Assembly: GCA_031286585.1 (NCBI GenBank)
Contig: JAITUC010000021.1
Location: 62,001-126,000, forward strand
Source of the DNA: Delftia acidovorans
GTDB taxonomy: Bacteria > Pseudomonadota > Gammaproteobacteria > Burkholderiales > Burkholderiaceae_C
Direction of reading: 5' to 3'
Length of the DNA: 64,000 nt
A program made the position numbers and the translations under genes. Shown in pieces: positions 8,918 to 17,308 of the stretch. The notes under the pieces were generated by a model. It was given only the letters and a program-made list of their open reading frames with translations, was not told the origin of the DNA and made no database searches. How positions within the stretch are numbered: position 1 is the stretch's first letter; the number at the start of each line of letters is the position of its first letter.

Positions 8918-9008
8918 CATGCCCGATCCAATCGCCGCCGTCCACGCAAACGCCTCCGGCAACGCCCCTGCCAGGTCTTCGGCGCCACCGGCTCAGCTAC
9001 ACTAGCGG

Positions 9009-9178
9009 GGTACGCAACTGGCGATAGGCGCAGCCGCTTCACGCACCGCTGCCGCTGACGTGGAAACCAGCAGAAGGCCCGAGAAGGACCACCTTCTGTG
9101 AACCACCGGGGAGCGTACCGCCCAGCCTCCATGCGCACGCGGGATCTGGAGTGTTCCGCCGTTCGCCTGGGCAGCCCT
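9009..9178 (+). promoter_or_regulatory. ZTP/ZMP (pfl) riboswitch upstream of glyA
   Basis: The expected pfl elements occur in order. P1 is GGTACGC (9009-9015) with GCGTACC (9113-9119). The core strand AACTGGCG is at 9016-9023. P2 is CGTGG (9059-9063) with CCACC (9103-9107), extended by a CAGAAGG/CCTTCTG hairpin, then GGGGA. The 3' domain ends in the hallmark CGCCTGGGCA (9164-9173). pfl RNAs sense the folate-stress alarmones ZTP/ZMP and commonly control one-carbon genes including glyA. GGCAG-C-CCT (9170-9178) is complementary, with one mismatch, to the glyA Shine-Dalgarno AGG-A-CTGCC (9205-9213). Ligand binding to the aptamer 3' strand could therefore free the ribosome binding site, suggesting translational activation (inference). 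An extra hairpin lies between the core strand and P2. Confidence 0.85.
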
Positions 9179-9213
9179 TGGCCTCAAGGGAATTTCAAGT
9201 TCACAGGACTGCC

Positions 9214-10461
9214 ATGTTTCAACGCACCAATACCGTCGAGAAGGTCGACGCCGAAGTCTTTGCCGCCATCCAGGCCGAGAACCTGCGTCAACAAGAACAT
9301 ATTGAGCTGATCGCCAGCGAGAACTATTGCTCGCCTGCCGTCATGGAAGCCCAGGGCTCCCAGCTCACCAACAAGTACGCCGAAGGCTACCCGGGCAAGC
9401 GCTACTACGGTGGCTGCGAGAACGTCGATGTGGTCGAGCAGCTCGCCATCGACCGCGTCAAGAAGCTGTTCGGCGCCGAAGCCGCCAACGTGCAGCCCAA
9501 CTCCGGCTCGCAGGCCAACCAGGCCGTGCTGATGGCCTTTGCCAAGCCCGGCGACACCATCATGGGCATGAGCCTGGCCGAAGGCGGTCACCTGACGCAC
9601 GGCATGCCGCTGAACATGTCGGGCAAGTGGTTCAACGTGGTCTCCTACGGCCTGAACGCCGAAGAAGCCATCGACTACGACAAGATGGAAGCGCTGGCGC
9701 GTGAGCACAAGCCCCGCATCATCGTGGCCGGCGCATCTGCCTACGCCCTGGCCATCGATTTCGAGCGATTCGCGAAGATCGCCAAGGAAGTCGGCGCCAT
9801 CTTCTGGGTGGACATGGCCCACTATGCGGGCCTGATCGCCGCGGGCGTGTACCCCAACCCCGTGCCCCATGCCGACGTGGTCACCACCACCACGCACAAG
9901 AGCCTGCGCGGCCCGCGCGGCGGCGTGATCCTGATGAAGGCCGAGCACGAGAAGGCCATCAACAGCGCCATCTTCCCCGGCCTGCAAGGCGGCCCGCTGA
10001 TGCATGTCATCGCCGGCAAGGCCGTGGCCTTCAAGGAAGCGCTGTCGCCCGAGTTCAAGGCCTACCAGGAGCAGGTCGTGAAGAACGCAAAGGTTGTCGC
10101 GGAAACGCTGACGGCACGCGGTCTGCGCATCGTCTCCGGCCGCACGGAAAGCCACGTCATGCTGGTGGACCTGCGCGCCAAGGGCATCACCGGCAAGGCG
10201 GCCGAAGCCGCGCTGGGTGCCGCCCACATGACGATCAACAAGAACTCCATCCCCAACGACCCCGAAAAGCCGATGGTGACCAGCGGCATCCGCGTGGGCA
10301 CGCCCGCCATGACCACGCGCGGCTTCAAGGAAGAGGAAGCCCGCCTGACGGCCAACCTGCTGGCCGACGTGCTGGAAAACCCCAGCGACGAAGCTAACCT
10401 GGCCCGCGTGCGCGCCCAGGTGGCCGAGCTGACGGCACGCTTCCCGGTCTACGGCGCCTGA
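9214..10461 (+). CDS. glyA: Serine hydroxymethyltransferase (415 aa)
   Basis: PLP enzyme that interconverts serine plus tetrahydrofolate with glycine plus 5,10-methylene-THF; it is the main cytosolic source of one-carbon units. Length matches the family. Visible motifs are the N-terminal [19 protein letters not shown], the glycine-rich [22 protein letters not shown], and the PLP-lysine segment [14 protein letters not shown] with Lys229. I chose the ATG at 9214 because an AGGA Shine-Dalgarno lies 5 nt upstream and the predicted protein ([11 protein letters not shown]) then matches the family N-terminus. A longer in-frame extension from 9151 would run through the riboswitch. nrdR follows 22 nt downstream and is probably cotranscribed. 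Confidence 0.98.
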   Translation: MFQRTNTVEKVDAEVFAAIQAENLRQQEHIELIASENYCSPAVMEAQGSQLTNKYAEGYPGKRYYGGCENVDVVEQLAIDRVKKLFGAEAANVQPNSGSQANQAVLMAFAKPGDTIMGMSLAEGGHLTHGMPLNMSGKWFNVVSYGLNAEEAIDYDKMEALAREHKPRIIVAGASAYALAIDFERFAKIAKEVGAIFWVDMAHYAGLIAAGVYPNPVPHADVVTTTTHKSLRGPRGGVILMKAEHEKAINSAIFPGLQGGPLMHVIAGKAVAFKEALSPEFKAYQEQVVKNAKVVAETLTARGLRIVSGRTESHVMLVDLRAKGITGKAAEAALGAAHMTINKNSIPNDPEKPMVTSGIRVGTPAMTTRGFKEEEARLTANLLADVLENPSDEANLARVRAQVAELTARFPVYGA

Positions 10462-10483
10462 GTTGCGCGCATAGAGGCCTGCC

Positions 10484-10939
10484 ATGAAGTGCCCTTTCTG
10501 CAGCCATCCGGACACCCAGGTCGTGGAGACCCGTGAGGCCGAGGATGGGGGCTTCATCCGCCGCCGCCGCCAGTGCGGCGGCTGCGACAAGCGCTTCACG
10601 ACCTACGAGCGGCCCGAGGTCAGCTTTCCCGCCATCGTCAAGAAGGACGGGCGGCGCATCGAGTACGAGCGTGCCAAGCTGGTGGGCTCGTTCAAGATCG
10701 CGCTGCGCAAGCGCCCCGTGAGCACGGAGCAGATCGATGCGGCCATCGAGCGCATCGAGGAGCGGCTGCGCAACCTGGGAGAGCGCGAAGTGCTCTCCAG
10801 CCGCCTGGGCGAGATGGTGATGCGCGAGCTCAAGCTGCTCGACAAGGTCGGCTACATCCGCTACGCCAGTGTCTACCGCAGCTTCGAGGATGTGGACGAT
10901 TTCAAGAACGTGATGGATGAGGTGCGCAATCCCGGCTGA
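10484..10939 (+). CDS. nrdR: Transcriptional repressor NrdR (151 aa)
   Basis: Global repressor of ribonucleotide reductase operons. The N-terminal zinc ribbon uses Cys3, Cys6, Cys31 and Cys34 (CPFC...CGGC). An ATP-cone domain follows (about residues 49-139) that senses ATP/dATP ([18 protein letters not shown]). Length is typical of the family. The glyA-nrdR pairing is common in proteobacteria. The stop codon lies inside an 18-bp perfect palindrome (10931-10948). Confidence 0.97.
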   Translation: MKCPFCSHPDTQVVETREAEDGGFIRRRRQCGGCDKRFTTYERPEVSFPAIVKKDGRRIEYERAKLVGSFKIALRKRPVSTEQIDAAIERIEERLRNLGEREVLSSRLGEMVMRELKLLDKVGYIRYASVYRSFEDVDDFKNVMDEVRNPG

Positions 10940-10948
10940 TCAGCCGGG
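10931..10948. repeat. 18-bp perfect palindrome across the nrdR stop codon
   Basis: CCCGGCTGATCAGCCGGG is self-complementary over 18 bp and includes the TGA stop (10937-10939). It lacks a T-run and precedes the true terminator by 13 nt. Confidence 0.8.
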
Positions 10949-10960
10949 CAGGACGCAAGA

Positions 10961-10984
10961 AAGCCGCCCAAGGGCGGCTTTTTC
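10961..10984. terminator. Terminator between nrdR and aroC
   Basis: AGCCGCC (10962-10968) pairs with GGCGGCT (10973-10979) and leads into five T before a C. Preceding A residues would give a short U-run on the other strand, so it may serve both converging genes, chiefly nrdR. Confidence 0.85.
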
Positions 10985-11007
10985 TTTGGGGCCCGGCACA
11001 GCCGCCT

Positions 11008-12105
11008 TCAGGGTGCGGCGGCAGGGATGGGCACCAGGCCCGAGTCCACGTCACCGCACTGCGCGCGGTGGCGCAGCGCATGGTCCATCACCACCAGGGC
11101 CAGCAGCGCCTCGGCGATGGGCGCGGCGCGGATGCCGACGCAGGGGTCGTGGCGGCCCTTGGTGATGACCTCGGTGCTCTGGCCCTGCACGTCGATGGAT
11201 TCGCGCGGCGTGATGATGGAACTGGTGGGCTTGATGCCTATGCGCACTTCCAGGTCCTGGCCCGTGCTGATGCCGCCGACGATGCCGCCGGCGTTGTTGC
11301 TGCGAAAGCCTTCGGGGCTCAGCGAGTCGCCGTGCGTGGTGCCGCGCTGGACCACGCTGTCGAAGCCGGCACCGATCTCCACGGCCTTGACCGCGTTCAG
11401 GCCCATCATGGCGTAGGCAATGTCGGCGTCCAGGCGGTCATACAGCGGCTGGCCCAGGCCCACCGGCATGCCGCTGGCCTGCACTCGCAGTGCGGCGCCG
11501 CAGGAGTCGCCCGACTTGCGCAGCGCATCCATGTACTCCTCGTAGCGGGACACATCGGCCACCGGCGCGAAGAACGGGTTGTGGGGGACATGCTCCCAGC
11601 TCTCGAAGGGCAGGGACAGCTCGCCCACCTGGGTCATGCAGGCGCGGAACTCGGTGCCGAATTTTTCCTTGAGCCACTTTCTGGCCACGGCACCGGCGGC
11701 CACCGTGGGCGCCGTCAGCCGTGCCGAGGAACGGCCGCCGCCGCGCGGATCACGGATGCCGTATTTCTGGAAGTAGGCGTAGTCGGCATGGCCGGGACGA
11801 AAGCTTTGCGCAATGTTGGAGTAGTCCTTGCTGCGCTGGTCGGTATTGCGGATCAGCAGCGCGATCGGCGTGCCCGTGGTGCGGCCTTCGTAGACGCCGG
11901 AGAGGATTTCCACCGCATCGGGCTCGTTGCGCTGGGTCACGAACTTGCTGGTGCCGGGGCGGCGGCGATCCAGATCTTGCTGGATGTCTGCTTCACTCAG
12001 CGCCATGCCGGGCGGACAGCCGTCGATGACGCAGCCTATGGCCGGGCCATGCGATTCGCCGAAGTTGGTGACAGTGAATAGGGTGCCGAAGGTGTTGCCG
12101 CTCAT
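11008..12105 (-). CDS. aroC: Chorismate synthase (365 aa)
   Basis: Last enzyme of the shikimate pathway. It converts 5-enolpyruvylshikimate-3-phosphate to chorismate using reduced FMN without net redox change. Family signatures are present: [18 protein letters not shown] at the N-terminus, [34 protein letters not shown] followed by [11 protein letters not shown], and GIKPTSSI near the C-terminus. Length is typical. It stands alone, converging on nrdR and diverging from the small AraC-type regulator. Confidence 0.98.
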   Translation of the reverse strand: MSGNTFGTLFTVTNFGESHGPAIGCVIDGCPPGMALSEADIQQDLDRRRPGTSKFVTQRNEPDAVEILSGVYEGRTTGTPIALLIRNTDQRSKDYSNIAQSFRPGHADYAYFQKYGIRDPRGGGRSSARLTAPTVAAGAVARKWLKEKFGTEFRACMTQVGELSLPFESWEHVPHNPFFAPVADVSRYEEYMDALRKSGDSCGAALRVQASGMPVGLGQPLYDRLDADIAYAMMGLNAVKAVEIGAGFDSVVQRGTTHGDSLSPEGFRSNNAGGIVGGISTGQDLEVRIGIKPTSSIITPRESIDVQGQSTEVITKGRHDPCVGIRAAPIAEALLALVVMDHALRHRAQCGDVDSGLVPIPAAAP

Positions 12106-12303
12106 AGGCCAGGGATTATGCCCGGGTAGCCCGCAGACGCAGCCCCGCAGCGGCGGTGCATTGCGCAGGCAGCCATCGCCCTGCGAGAAGCAATATGGCT
12201 ATCGATTTTCAAATATTCATAGTTAAAATTGCAATCCACCCTTTTTCAACAGCCTGCGGAACACCACACAGGCACCAGCCGCAAATTGCGGGAGGTTCGT
12301 GAA

Positions 12304-12801
12304 ATGCAGGCCTCTTTCGACTCAACGCAAAGCCAGGACCGCAGCGACCCTGCGGCCAGCACTCCACTGGCATCGCCAGGCCTTCAACACAAGAATGGGG
12401 AGCAGGACCTTCGCCCCGCGCTGCTGAATGCACTGCTGGCATCGTCCAGCCCTGGCGATTTCAGAACCCGCAACCGGCTTGCCCAGGCCAAGCAGTACAT
12501 GCGGGCCCGGCTCGACGATCCCGAGCTCAAGCCCTTGCAGGTCGCCCGGGACATGGGCATGTCGCTGCGCAGCCTGGCGCGGCTGTTTGCCACCGAAGGG
12601 CTGACCCCGAGCCGCTGGCTCTGGAACGAAAGGCTGGCGCAGGCACGCCAGCTGCTGCAGGCAGACAATGCGCGGCGCGTGACCGATGTGGCGCTGGCCT
12701 GCGGCTTCACCAGCTTCTCGCACTTCAGCCGCGTCTTCAGACAGGCCTATGACGTGCCGCCCAGCGCCTTGCTCAAGCCCAGGCGCCGCAGCGTGCACTG
12801 A
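12304..12801 (+). CDS. Small AraC-type transcriptional regulator (165 aa)
   Basis: Residues ~58-157 form a complete AraC/XylS double helix-turn-helix: LQVARDMGMSLRSLARLFATEG, then VTDVALACGFTSFSHFSRVFRQ and the closing YDVPPSALL. The ~55 residues before it are Ser/Gln-rich with no recognisable sensor domain, so the protein is shorter than the usual ~300-residue family members and resembles the SoxS/MarA-sized class. The ATG at 12304 is preceded by a strong GGGAGG eight nt away, which favours it over an upstream in-frame ATG at 12229. Target genes cannot be told from position, since the flanking genes are an aroC and a CBS gene. Confidence 0.85.
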   Translation: MQASFDSTQSQDRSDPAASTPLASPGLQHKNGEQDLRPALLNALLASSSPGDFRTRNRLAQAKQYMRARLDDPELKPLQVARDMGMSLRSLARLFATEGLTPSRWLWNERLAQARQLLQADNARRVTDVALACGFTSFSHFSRVFRQAYDVPPSALLKPRRRSVH

Positions 12802-12868
12802 CAGGTCCTGCCGCCCCTCCATTCGCTGTTCAAGCGCCTGTCTGCTTTGCGCCCAGCACGCAAAGACA

Positions 12869-12902
12869 AAGGCCTCCGCCGCATCTTGCGTTCGGAGGCC
12901 TT
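12869..12902. terminator. Stem-loop between converging AraC-type and CBS genes
   Basis: AAGGCCTCCG (12869-12878) pairs with CGGAGGCCTT (12893-12902) over ten bp around a 14-nt loop. The flanking T-run is short on both strands, so efficiency is uncertain. Confidence 0.6.
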
Positions 12903-12942
12903 GCTGCCCATGGCAGGCGTACGGTCGATATCGACCCGATGA

Positions 12943-13395
12943 TCAGTCGGCGCCCTGGCGCTCGCCCTCGGGCCAGTCGCGGATGTAGGCCTTGAGCATG
13001 CGGTTCTCGAAGTTCTGGCTGTCCACCACGGCCTTGGCCACGTCGTACAGGCTGATCACGCCCATGAGCATGCGCTTGTCCATCACCGGCATGTAGCGTG
13101 CGTGGCGGTCCAGCATCATGCGGCGCACCTCGTCCATGTCGGTTTCCATGGTGCAGGTCATGGGAGCATCGTCCATGGCCGAGCGCACCAGCGTCTCGCC
13201 CACTCCGCCATGCTTGACGAAGCCCTGGATCACTTCGCGGAAGGTCAGCATGCCGACCACGTCGCCATGCTCCATGACCACGAGGGAGCCGATATCGCGC
13301 TCAGACATCACCTGCACCGCGCTGGCCAGGCTTTCGTCCGGCGACACCGTGTAGAGGGTGTTGCCCTTGACGCGCAGGATGTCACTTACTTTCAT
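12943..13395 (-). CDS. CBS-domain protein (150 aa)
   Basis: Two CBS motifs fill the protein. The first starts VSDILRVKGNTLYTVSPDESLASAVQVMSE with GSLVVMEHGDVVGMLTFREV. The second covers MTCTMETDMDEVRRMMLDRHARYMPVMDKRMLMGVISLYDV. CBS pairs usually bind adenosyl ligands (AMP, ATP, SAM) and regulate partners; no partner is evident here. The start at 13395 has GGAGA seven nt upstream, whereas the longer in-frame reading is not protein-like. It diverges from the sulfhydrylase gene with about 106 bp between. Confidence 0.9.
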   Translation of the reverse strand: MKVSDILRVKGNTLYTVSPDESLASAVQVMSERDIGSLVVMEHGDVVGMLTFREVIQGFVKHGGVGETLVRSAMDDAPMTCTMETDMDEVRRMMLDRHARYMPVMDKRMLMGVISLYDVAKAVVDSQNFENRMLKAYIRDWPEGERQGAD

Positions 13396-13501
13396 GCCGT
13401 ATCTCCAAAATTGTCTGTGTCGCCGTGGTTGCGGCAAGCCCGTGTCCGACAGGAAATATAGCCCACAATGCCCGCTTGCCTTGACAACCATGGAGACAGG
13501 A

Positions 13502-14800
13502 ATGCCCGGCTACTCGGACCCCGGCTTTGACACCCTGGCGCTGCACGCGGGCGCGCAGCCCGACCCCGCCACCGGCGCGCGCGCGACGCCCATCCACCTC
13601 ACGACCTCGTTCGTGTTCGAGTCCAGCGACCATGCGGCCTCGCTGTTCAACCTGGAGCGCCCCGGCCACGTCTACAGCCGCATCTCCAATCCCACGAACG
13701 CAGTGCTGGAGCAGCGCGTCTCGGCCCTGGAAGGCGGCGTGGGCGCCATCGCCGTGGCCAGCGGCCAGGCGGCGCTGCACCTGTCGGTGGCCACGCTGAT
13801 GGGCGCAGGCAGCCATATCGTGGCCAGCACGGCGCTGTACGGCGGCTCGCAGAACCTGCTGCACTACACGCTGGCGCGCTTCGGCATAGAGACCACCTTC
13901 GTCAAACCCGGCGACATCGACGGCTGGCGCGCCGCGGTGCGCCCCAACACCAAGCTGTTCTTCGGCGAGACGGTGGGCAACCCGGGCCTGGATGTGCTGG
14001 ACATCCCCACCATCAGCGCCATTGCCCATGAAGCCGGCGTGCCGCTGCTGGTGGACTCCACCCTCACCTCGCCCTGGCTGATGAAGCCGCTGGAGCATGG
14101 CGCGGACATCGTCTACCACTCGGCCACCAAGTTCCTGTCGGGCCACGGCACCGTGGTCGGCGGCATCGTGGTGGATGGCGGCAGCTTCGACTGGGAAAAG
14201 TCGGGGCGCTTCCCCGAGCTGACCCAGCCCTACGACGGCTTCCACAACATGGTGTTCAGCGAGGAAAGCAGCACCGGCGCCTTCCTGCTGCGCGCACGGC
14301 GCGAGGGCCTGCGCGACTTCGGCGCCTGCATGAGCCCGCACACGGCCTGGCTGATCCTGCAGGGCATAGAGACGCTGCCGCTGCGCATGGAGCGCCACAT
14401 CCGCAATACCGAGAAGGTGGTGCAGTTCCTGGCCAGCCATCCGCTGGTGGGCCGCGTGGGCCACCCGCTGCTGGACACCCATCCCTCGCACCAGCTGGCG
14501 AAGAAGCTGCTGCCGCGCGGCGCGGGCTCGGTGTTCAGTTTCGACATCAAGGGCAACCGCAACCAGGGGCGCAAGTTCATCGAGACGCTCAAGGTCTTCA
14601 GCCACCTGGCCAACGTGGGTGACTGCCGCAGCCTGGTGATCCATCCGGCCAGCACCACGCATTTCCGCATGAGCGATGAAGCCCTGGCCCAGGCCGGCAT
14701 CGGCCAGGGCACGATACGCCTGTCCATCGGGCTGGAGGATGCCGACGATCTGATCGATGACCTCAAGCGCGCCCTCAAGGCCGCTGAAAAGGCAGCGTGA
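13502..14800 (+). CDS. metY: O-acetylhomoserine sulfhydrylase / aminocarboxypropyltransferase (432 aa)
   Basis: PLP enzyme of the Cys/Met-metabolism (cystathionine gamma-synthase) superfamily that makes homocysteine from an O-acylhomoserine and sulfide. Motifs: DTLALHAGAQPDP at the N-terminus, the YSRISNPT phosphate-site segment, ASGQAA, the PLP-lysine segment YHSATKFLSGHGT with Lys210, and the C-terminal IRLSIGLEDADDLIDDL. The length of ~430 fits the O-acetyl type better than the ~400-residue O-succinyl type, but substrate cannot be assigned from sequence alone. Start 13502 has GGAG six nt upstream; another ATG at 13490 is possible. The alpha/beta hydrolase gene follows after 22 nt. Confidence 0.9.
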   Translation: MPGYSDPGFDTLALHAGAQPDPATGARATPIHLTTSFVFESSDHAASLFNLERPGHVYSRISNPTNAVLEQRVSALEGGVGAIAVASGQAALHLSVATLMGAGSHIVASTALYGGSQNLLHYTLARFGIETTFVKPGDIDGWRAAVRPNTKLFFGETVGNPGLDVLDIPTISAIAHEAGVPLLVDSTLTSPWLMKPLEHGADIVYHSATKFLSGHGTVVGGIVVDGGSFDWEKSGRFPELTQPYDGFHNMVFSEESSTGAFLLRARREGLRDFGACMSPHTAWLILQGIETLPLRMERHIRNTEKVVQFLASHPLVGRVGHPLLDTHPSHQLAKKLLPRGAGSVFSFDIKGNRNQGRKFIETLKVFSHLANVGDCRSLVIHPASTTHFRMSDEALAQAGIGQGTIRLSIGLEDADDLIDDLKRALKAAEKAA

Positions 14801-14822
14801 GCCGACAAGGGAGACACCAACA

Positions 14823-15632
14823 ATGAAGATCGATGTACAGGGCCACGCCATCTACGCCTATACGGGCGGCAAGGCCTTCAACCCCGCCCAGCCTACGGCC
14901 ATCCTCATCCACGGCGTGCTGTGCGACCACAGCGTCTGGGCCCTGCAAAGCCGCTACCTGGCCAACCACGGCTGGAACGTGCTGGCCATAGACCTGCCCG
15001 GCCACTGCCTCAGTGAGGGTGACGCGCCCGCCAGCGTGGAGGCAGCGGCGGATTTCATCGGCCGGCTCATGGATGCGGCAGGCATCGGGAAGGCCGCGCT
15101 GGTCGGCCACAGCTGGGGCAGCCTGATCGCCATGGAAGCGGCCGCACGGCTGGGCGCGCGCGTCAGCCACCTGGTGCTGGTGGGCACGGCCTATCCGATG
15201 AAGGTCTCGCCTGCCCTGCTGGAGTCGGCGCTGGACACGCCAGAGCAGGCCATCCGCATGGTCAATGTGTTCTCGCGCGCCACGCTGGCGCCACCCAGCG
15301 GCGCAGGCAGTTGGGTATTCGGCGCCGGCATGGCGCTGGGCCGGCGCGTGCTGGCCAGCAATGACCGCACCAACCTGCTGCACGCCGGCTTCAAGGCCTG
15401 CGACAGCTACGCGGGCGGCGAGGCGGCCATGGCGGCGCTGCAATGTCCGGTCCTGTTCGCTCTGGGCGAGCAGGACCAGATGACGCCGCCCAAGGCCGCC
15501 AAGGGCCTGATCGAGGCGGCCCGGGGCGCGCAGCGCCAGGTCAGCACCGTGCACCTGCCCAGCGGCCACAACCAGATGACCGAGGCGCCCGACCAGACGC
15601 TGTTCGCCATCCGGGATTTCCTGGCACGCTGA
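14823..15632 (+). CDS. Alpha/beta hydrolase (269 aa)
   Basis: A standard alpha/beta-hydrolase fold with oxyanion HGVLCD, nucleophile elbow GHSWGS (Ser97), acid Asp218 (GEQDQMTPP) and base His249 (SGHNQMT). The substrate is unknown. It lies 22 nt behind the sulfhydrylase gene with a good AAGGGAG site, so the two are likely one transcript. A homoserine O-acyltransferase would also be an alpha/beta hydrolase, but this protein lacks that family's size and signature, so I do not call it one. Confidence 0.88.
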   Translation: MKIDVQGHAIYAYTGGKAFNPAQPTAILIHGVLCDHSVWALQSRYLANHGWNVLAIDLPGHCLSEGDAPASVEAAADFIGRLMDAAGIGKAALVGHSWGSLIAMEAAARLGARVSHLVLVGTAYPMKVSPALLESALDTPEQAIRMVNVFSRATLAPPSGAGSWVFGAGMALGRRVLASNDRTNLLHAGFKACDSYAGGEAAMAALQCPVLFALGEQDQMTPPKAAKGLIEAARGAQRQVSTVHLPSGHNQMTEAPDQTLFAIRDFLAR

Positions 15633-15672
15633 GCCCGGCCGGGTCCTGCCCTGCGGGCTGGCATGCACGCAC

Positions 15673-17148
15673 TCACGCGCCGCGCGCGGGGAAGATGCTC
15701 TTTTTCACGAGCGCGTGCACGCCCCAGTTGCCATCCACCACCTGGGTGATGCCGAAGTCCACGGCAATCGACATCAGCGAGATGGCCTCGTCCTCTCCCA
15801 GCCCCTGGGTGGTCATGAGGAAGTGGCGCATCTTGTGATAGGCGTCGCGCAGCGCCAGGTCCACGGAAGACTTCTTGAAGATCTGGTTTTGCGCATCCGG
15901 CCCCAGCTCCGCCAGGTAGTTGGCGTAGCTGAAGCCGTGCAGCAGCCATTCGTCCTGGGTTTCGAGCAGCGGATAGGCCAGTTCGGCCAGCGGCGTTCCA
16001 GGCAGGTCCGCCTTCTTGTGCAGGACCAGCTGGAAGGTGCCAGTCAGCGAGCACTCGATGGCCGTGCCGCACAGCTCGGAGTCCCCCTGCGAGGCATGCG
16101 GATCGCCCACGGTGAAGTTGGCCCCTGGCACGGCCACGGGGAAATACATGGTCGCCCCCTTGCCGATGCGCCAGTTGTCGATGTTGCCGCCCGTGTGGTT
16201 GGGCGGAATGGAGCTGGCCATCTCCACCTCGGCCGGCGCCACGCCGATGGTGCCGAAGTGCGGGCGCACGGGAACGCGGATATTGCGCAGCACGTTTTCG
16301 TTCTTGCTGATCGTGCGGTGGTCCACGGGCACGCCCGGATAGTCGATGGTCGGGTGAACCACGCCGAAGGGGTCGGTCTGCGGCGTCCAGCGGTAGTTGT
16401 AGACGGCGCGGGCCCAGTTGCGCTCGCCGGTCGCGTCCACCTCGTAGATGGTGACCACCTCGCGCTTTCGGGGCTCGGTGATCGTGTCGCCATAGTGAAA
16501 GCCCCAGTTTGCCGCCGCATTGCTGCCGAAGGTCCGGCCCTTGAACTGCGGGTTGCCCGAGGGGCGCGGCACCACATCAATGATGCGCACTTCCAGCACA
16601 TCGCCGGGCTGGGCGCCCTTGATGCGTACCGGCCCCGTGCAGATGTGCACGCCCTGGCCGCCACCTGCGCCGTTCTTGGCATCCATGGGACCGGCGCCCC
16701 GGCGATCGACGTTCTTGCGCTGGCTGTCCCAGTGGAACACGCTCTCGGCGCCAGGGTCGCCCCGGACCATGCGCTCGGCATCGTCATTGGCATGGTGGGT
16801 CAGCGTCTCCATGGTCACGTAGTCACCCGATTCGACTTCGACCACCGGCTTGGCCGATCTGCTGAAGTAGCCCCAGAGCACGGTGCTGGCGGAGGCGGGA
16901 ATGTAGTAGTGGCTGGCCATGCCCTGGCCGGCCCGGGCGCCAGCCGCGCCCTGGGCAAAGGCCCGGGACGGAGCCATCGCGCCGCTGATGGCGCCGGCCG
17001 AGACCGCGCCGCCACCGACCACCATGGCGTCGCGCAGGAAGGAGCGGCGTGCAACTTGGAACTCCTCGCGGATCAGCTTCTCGTCGGCTGGCGAAGCACC
17101 GTGCTGGCAGCCTGGGCCGCAGATATGTTCCTGGTGGGGGATGGTCAT
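15673..17148 (-). CDS. Acetamidase/formamidase-family protein with Tat signal (491 aa)
   Basis: FmdA/AmdA-type fold (PF03069-like), a family whose known members hydrolyse formamide or short amides to ammonia plus acid. The N-terminus carries a Tat-like signal: RRSFLRD then a hydrophobic stretch ending around AFAQGAAG, giving an exported enzyme, which is unusual since classical formamidases are cytosolic. The family core is intact (ESGDYVTMETLTHHA, GVHICTGPV, GFHYGD, GKGATMYFPV, DPHASQGDSELCGTA). The start at 17148 has GGAG seven nt upstream. It is divergent from a gene that fuses a regulator to a close paralogue of this enzyme domain, strongly suggesting a functional pair. Confidence 0.88.
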   Translation of the reverse strand: MTIPHQEHICGPGCQHGASPADEKLIREEFQVARRSFLRDAMVVGGGAVSAGAISGAMAPSRAFAQGAAGARAGQGMASHYYIPASASTVLWGYFSRSAKPVVEVESGDYVTMETLTHHANDDAERMVRGDPGAESVFHWDSQRKNVDRRGAGPMDAKNGAGGGQGVHICTGPVRIKGAQPGDVLEVRIIDVVPRPSGNPQFKGRTFGSNAAANWGFHYGDTITEPRKREVVTIYEVDATGERNWARAVYNYRWTPQTDPFGVVHPTIDYPGVPVDHRTISKNENVLRNIRVPVRPHFGTIGVAPAEVEMASSIPPNHTGGNIDNWRIGKGATMYFPVAVPGANFTVGDPHASQGDSELCGTAIECSLTGTFQLVLHKKADLPGTPLAELAYPLLETQDEWLLHGFSYANYLAELGPDAQNQIFKKSSVDLALRDAYHKMRHFLMTTQGLGEDEAISLMSIAVDFGITQVVDGNWGVHALVKKSIFPARGA

Positions 17149-17191
17149 CGAAAATACTCCTGCTGTTGTGGATCGGTGCCGGCAGCGCCAG

Positions 17192-17276
17192 TGTCCAGGC
17201 GAGCATGTCCAGGCCGGTTGTTCCTGCGCGCACAAAAACTTGTCGCGGCTGCCATCCGGTGCATCGGGCTTGGACA
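17192..17276. promoter_or_regulatory. Candidate operator: repeated TGTCCA elements
   Basis: TGTCCAGGC occurs twice in direct orientation (17192-17200 and 17206-17214, 14-bp period). An inverted TGGACA is at 17271-17276. All lie in the 160-bp region between the two divergent starts. AraC-type regulators typically bind direct repeats, so this is a plausible site for the fused regulator (inference). Confidence 0.4.
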
Positions 17277-17308
17277 GGCAGTACGCGGGAGTTCATAGTT
17301 CGCCCCTG

